Assembly (NCBI GenBank): GCA_018241865.1
Contig: JAFECY010000298.1
Location: forward strand, 1-7,084
Reading direction: 5' to 3'
Source of the DNA: Pseudomonadota bacterium
GTDB taxonomy: Bacteria > Pseudomonadota > Gammaproteobacteria > Burkholderiales > Burkholderiaceae_D
Length of the DNA: 7,084 nucleotides
A model generated the notes under the pieces. It was not told the DNA's origin. It searched no databases and saw nothing but the letters and a program-made list of their open reading frames with translations. Below, in pieces: positions 6,616-7,084 of this stretch; position 1 is the stretch's first letter, and each line of letters opens with the position of its first letter. A program made the position numbers and the translations under genes.

Positions 6616-6633
6616 ACTGGCCGCCCGGCCAGT
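6616..6633. repeat. perfect 8-bp inverted repeat upstream of the esterase
   Basis: ACTGGCCG, a 2-nt spacer (CC), then CGGCCAGT. As RNA it would form a 7-bp GC-rich stem with a GCCC loop. No T-run follows on either strand, so it is not a standard intrinsic terminator. It sits just before the proposed esterase promoter and could be an operator. Confidence 0.6.
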
Positions 6634-6661
6634 TCCGAAATCGGCGCATCGGCCCTATCAT
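6633..6661 (+). promoter_or_regulatory. possible sigma-70 promoter of the esterase gene
   Basis: TATCAT at 6656-6661 matches the -10 consensus at 5 of 6 positions. TTCCGA at 6633-6638 is a weak -35 with a 17-bp spacer. The right arm of the 6616-6633 palindrome touches the -35. The implied leader is about 95 nt. Only a plausible candidate. Confidence 0.25.
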
Positions 6662-6763
6662 CAATCCAGACAATCAGGAACGGTGTATCTCTATCGCGCC
6701 CGGTTTCGCCGAATAAACAAGAGCGCAAAGCCGCCATCCAATTAACCCAGACGGGAGACACGC

Positions 6764-7084
6764 ATGAACACCCTTACCGCAGCCACATCGGGTCAAACGA
6801 CCGCACGCGGCGCGCATTTCAAGGCGTTTGCCGCCGTTGTGCTTTTTCTGAGCGGCTTGTTCGCCGCGCAGGTGCATGCCGCCGGTTTTTCTTACCATAA
6901 TGTGCAGGCGGCATCGAGCGCATCTGGATCGAAGGAGCGTAATTTCGATTACTACATTCCTTCGACCTATACCGCCGGCACGCCTGCACCGCTGTGGGTG
7001 GTGTTGCATGGTTGTCGTCAGACGTCGCGGACGATGACGGATTTGTCCGGCTTTGAGACGCTGGCCGAAACCAATGGTGCGATC
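6764..7084 (+). CDS. secreted PHB-depolymerase-family esterase (5' part)
   Basis: The first 107 codons of a gene that continues past the window end. Residues 1-39 look like a Sec signal peptide: a polar start, basic R15/H18/K20, hydrophobic AFAAVVLFLSGLFAA, and cleavage after VHA (37-39). The mature part contains ERNFDYYIPSTY (58-69) and PLWVVLHGCRQT (76-87). HGC is the oxyanion-hole region typical of the extracellular PHB depolymerase / feruloyl esterase-like alpha/beta hydrolases. The catalytic Ser, Asp and His would lie downstream and cannot be checked, so the substrate (polyhydroxybutyrate or another ester) is open. The ATG follows GGGAG (6753-6757) at suitable spacing. It is transcribed divergently from the microprotein/antitoxin-like pair. 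Confidence 0.85.
   Translation, partial: MNTLTAATSGQTTARGAHFKAFAAVVLFLSGLFAAQVHAAGFSYHNVQAASSASGSKERNFDYYIPSTYTAGTPAPLWVVLHGCRQTSRTMTDLSGFETLAETNGAI

Larger units (their letters stand above)
6338..6763. other. AT-richer intergenic region between divergent genes
   Basis: No convincing gene was seen in these 426 bases on either strand. The left end should hold the minus-strand promoter of the 45-aa microprotein: TATGAT at 6375-6380 on the minus strand is a fair -10, but no clear -35 was found. The right end should hold the esterase promoter. Two palindromes (6519-6533 and 6616-6633) are listed separately. Base composition is visibly richer in A and T than the flanking pepN-fbp block, especially 6341-6600. 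Confidence 0.6.

Noticed and set aside
6558..6761. Minus-strand open frame of 67 codons next to the esterase start
   Set aside because: It has a GTG start lying on the esterase ribosome site, no recognisable domain, and runs through the palindrome and the likely esterase promoter.

Overview
The window looks like the chromosome of a betaproteobacterium, most likely of the Burkholderiales (Oxalobacteraceae-like). This is an inference from the gene set: a pepN-fbp pair, a DUF4136 lipoprotein and a PHB-depolymerase-family esterase, with moderately GC-rich codon use. No rRNA or other species marker is present. Most of the window is ordinary housekeeping DNA; the unusual material lies in small genes and regulatory sites between the large ones.

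Left part (1-1975). A complete NADPH:quinone reductase gene (qorA type, 85-1059) shares an ATGA stop/start overlap with an unannotated-looking 57-residue single-pass membrane protein (1056-1229). That small gene runs tail to tail into a DUF4136 lipoprotein on the minus strand (1220-1849), and their 3' ends overlap by 10 bp. The 125-bp divergent gap between the lipoprotein and pepN holds a near-perfect inverted repeat and a possible 21-codon leader peptide ending one base before the lipoprotein start.

Centre (1975-5873). pepN (M1 aminopeptidase N, about 901 residues, with all zinc-site residues) and fbp (class I fructose-1,6-bisphosphatase, 334 residues) lie 21 bp apart on the plus strand and are probably co-transcribed. 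A compact intrinsic terminator follows fbp, and its T-tract runs directly into the extended -10 promoter of a tRNA-Thr(CGT) gene (5752-5827). A strong terminator with a GAAA tetraloop closes the tRNA unit.

Right part (5874-7084). This part is more accessory in character. On the minus strand a 45-residue membrane microprotein (6200-6337) overlaps a HigA/XRE-type antitoxin-like gene (5965-6210). The antitoxin-like protein seems to have lost about 20 residues from the middle of its DNA-binding domain, and no HigB toxin is nearby. An AT-richer gap of about 426 bp with two palindromes follows. The 5' end of a secreted PHB-depolymerase-family esterase (6764 onward) then runs off the window. The qor, pepN, fbp and tRNA genes share no evident pathway. 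The 'system' candidates are the microprotein/degenerate-antitoxin pair and the qor-coupled microprotein; both rest on sequence reading alone.
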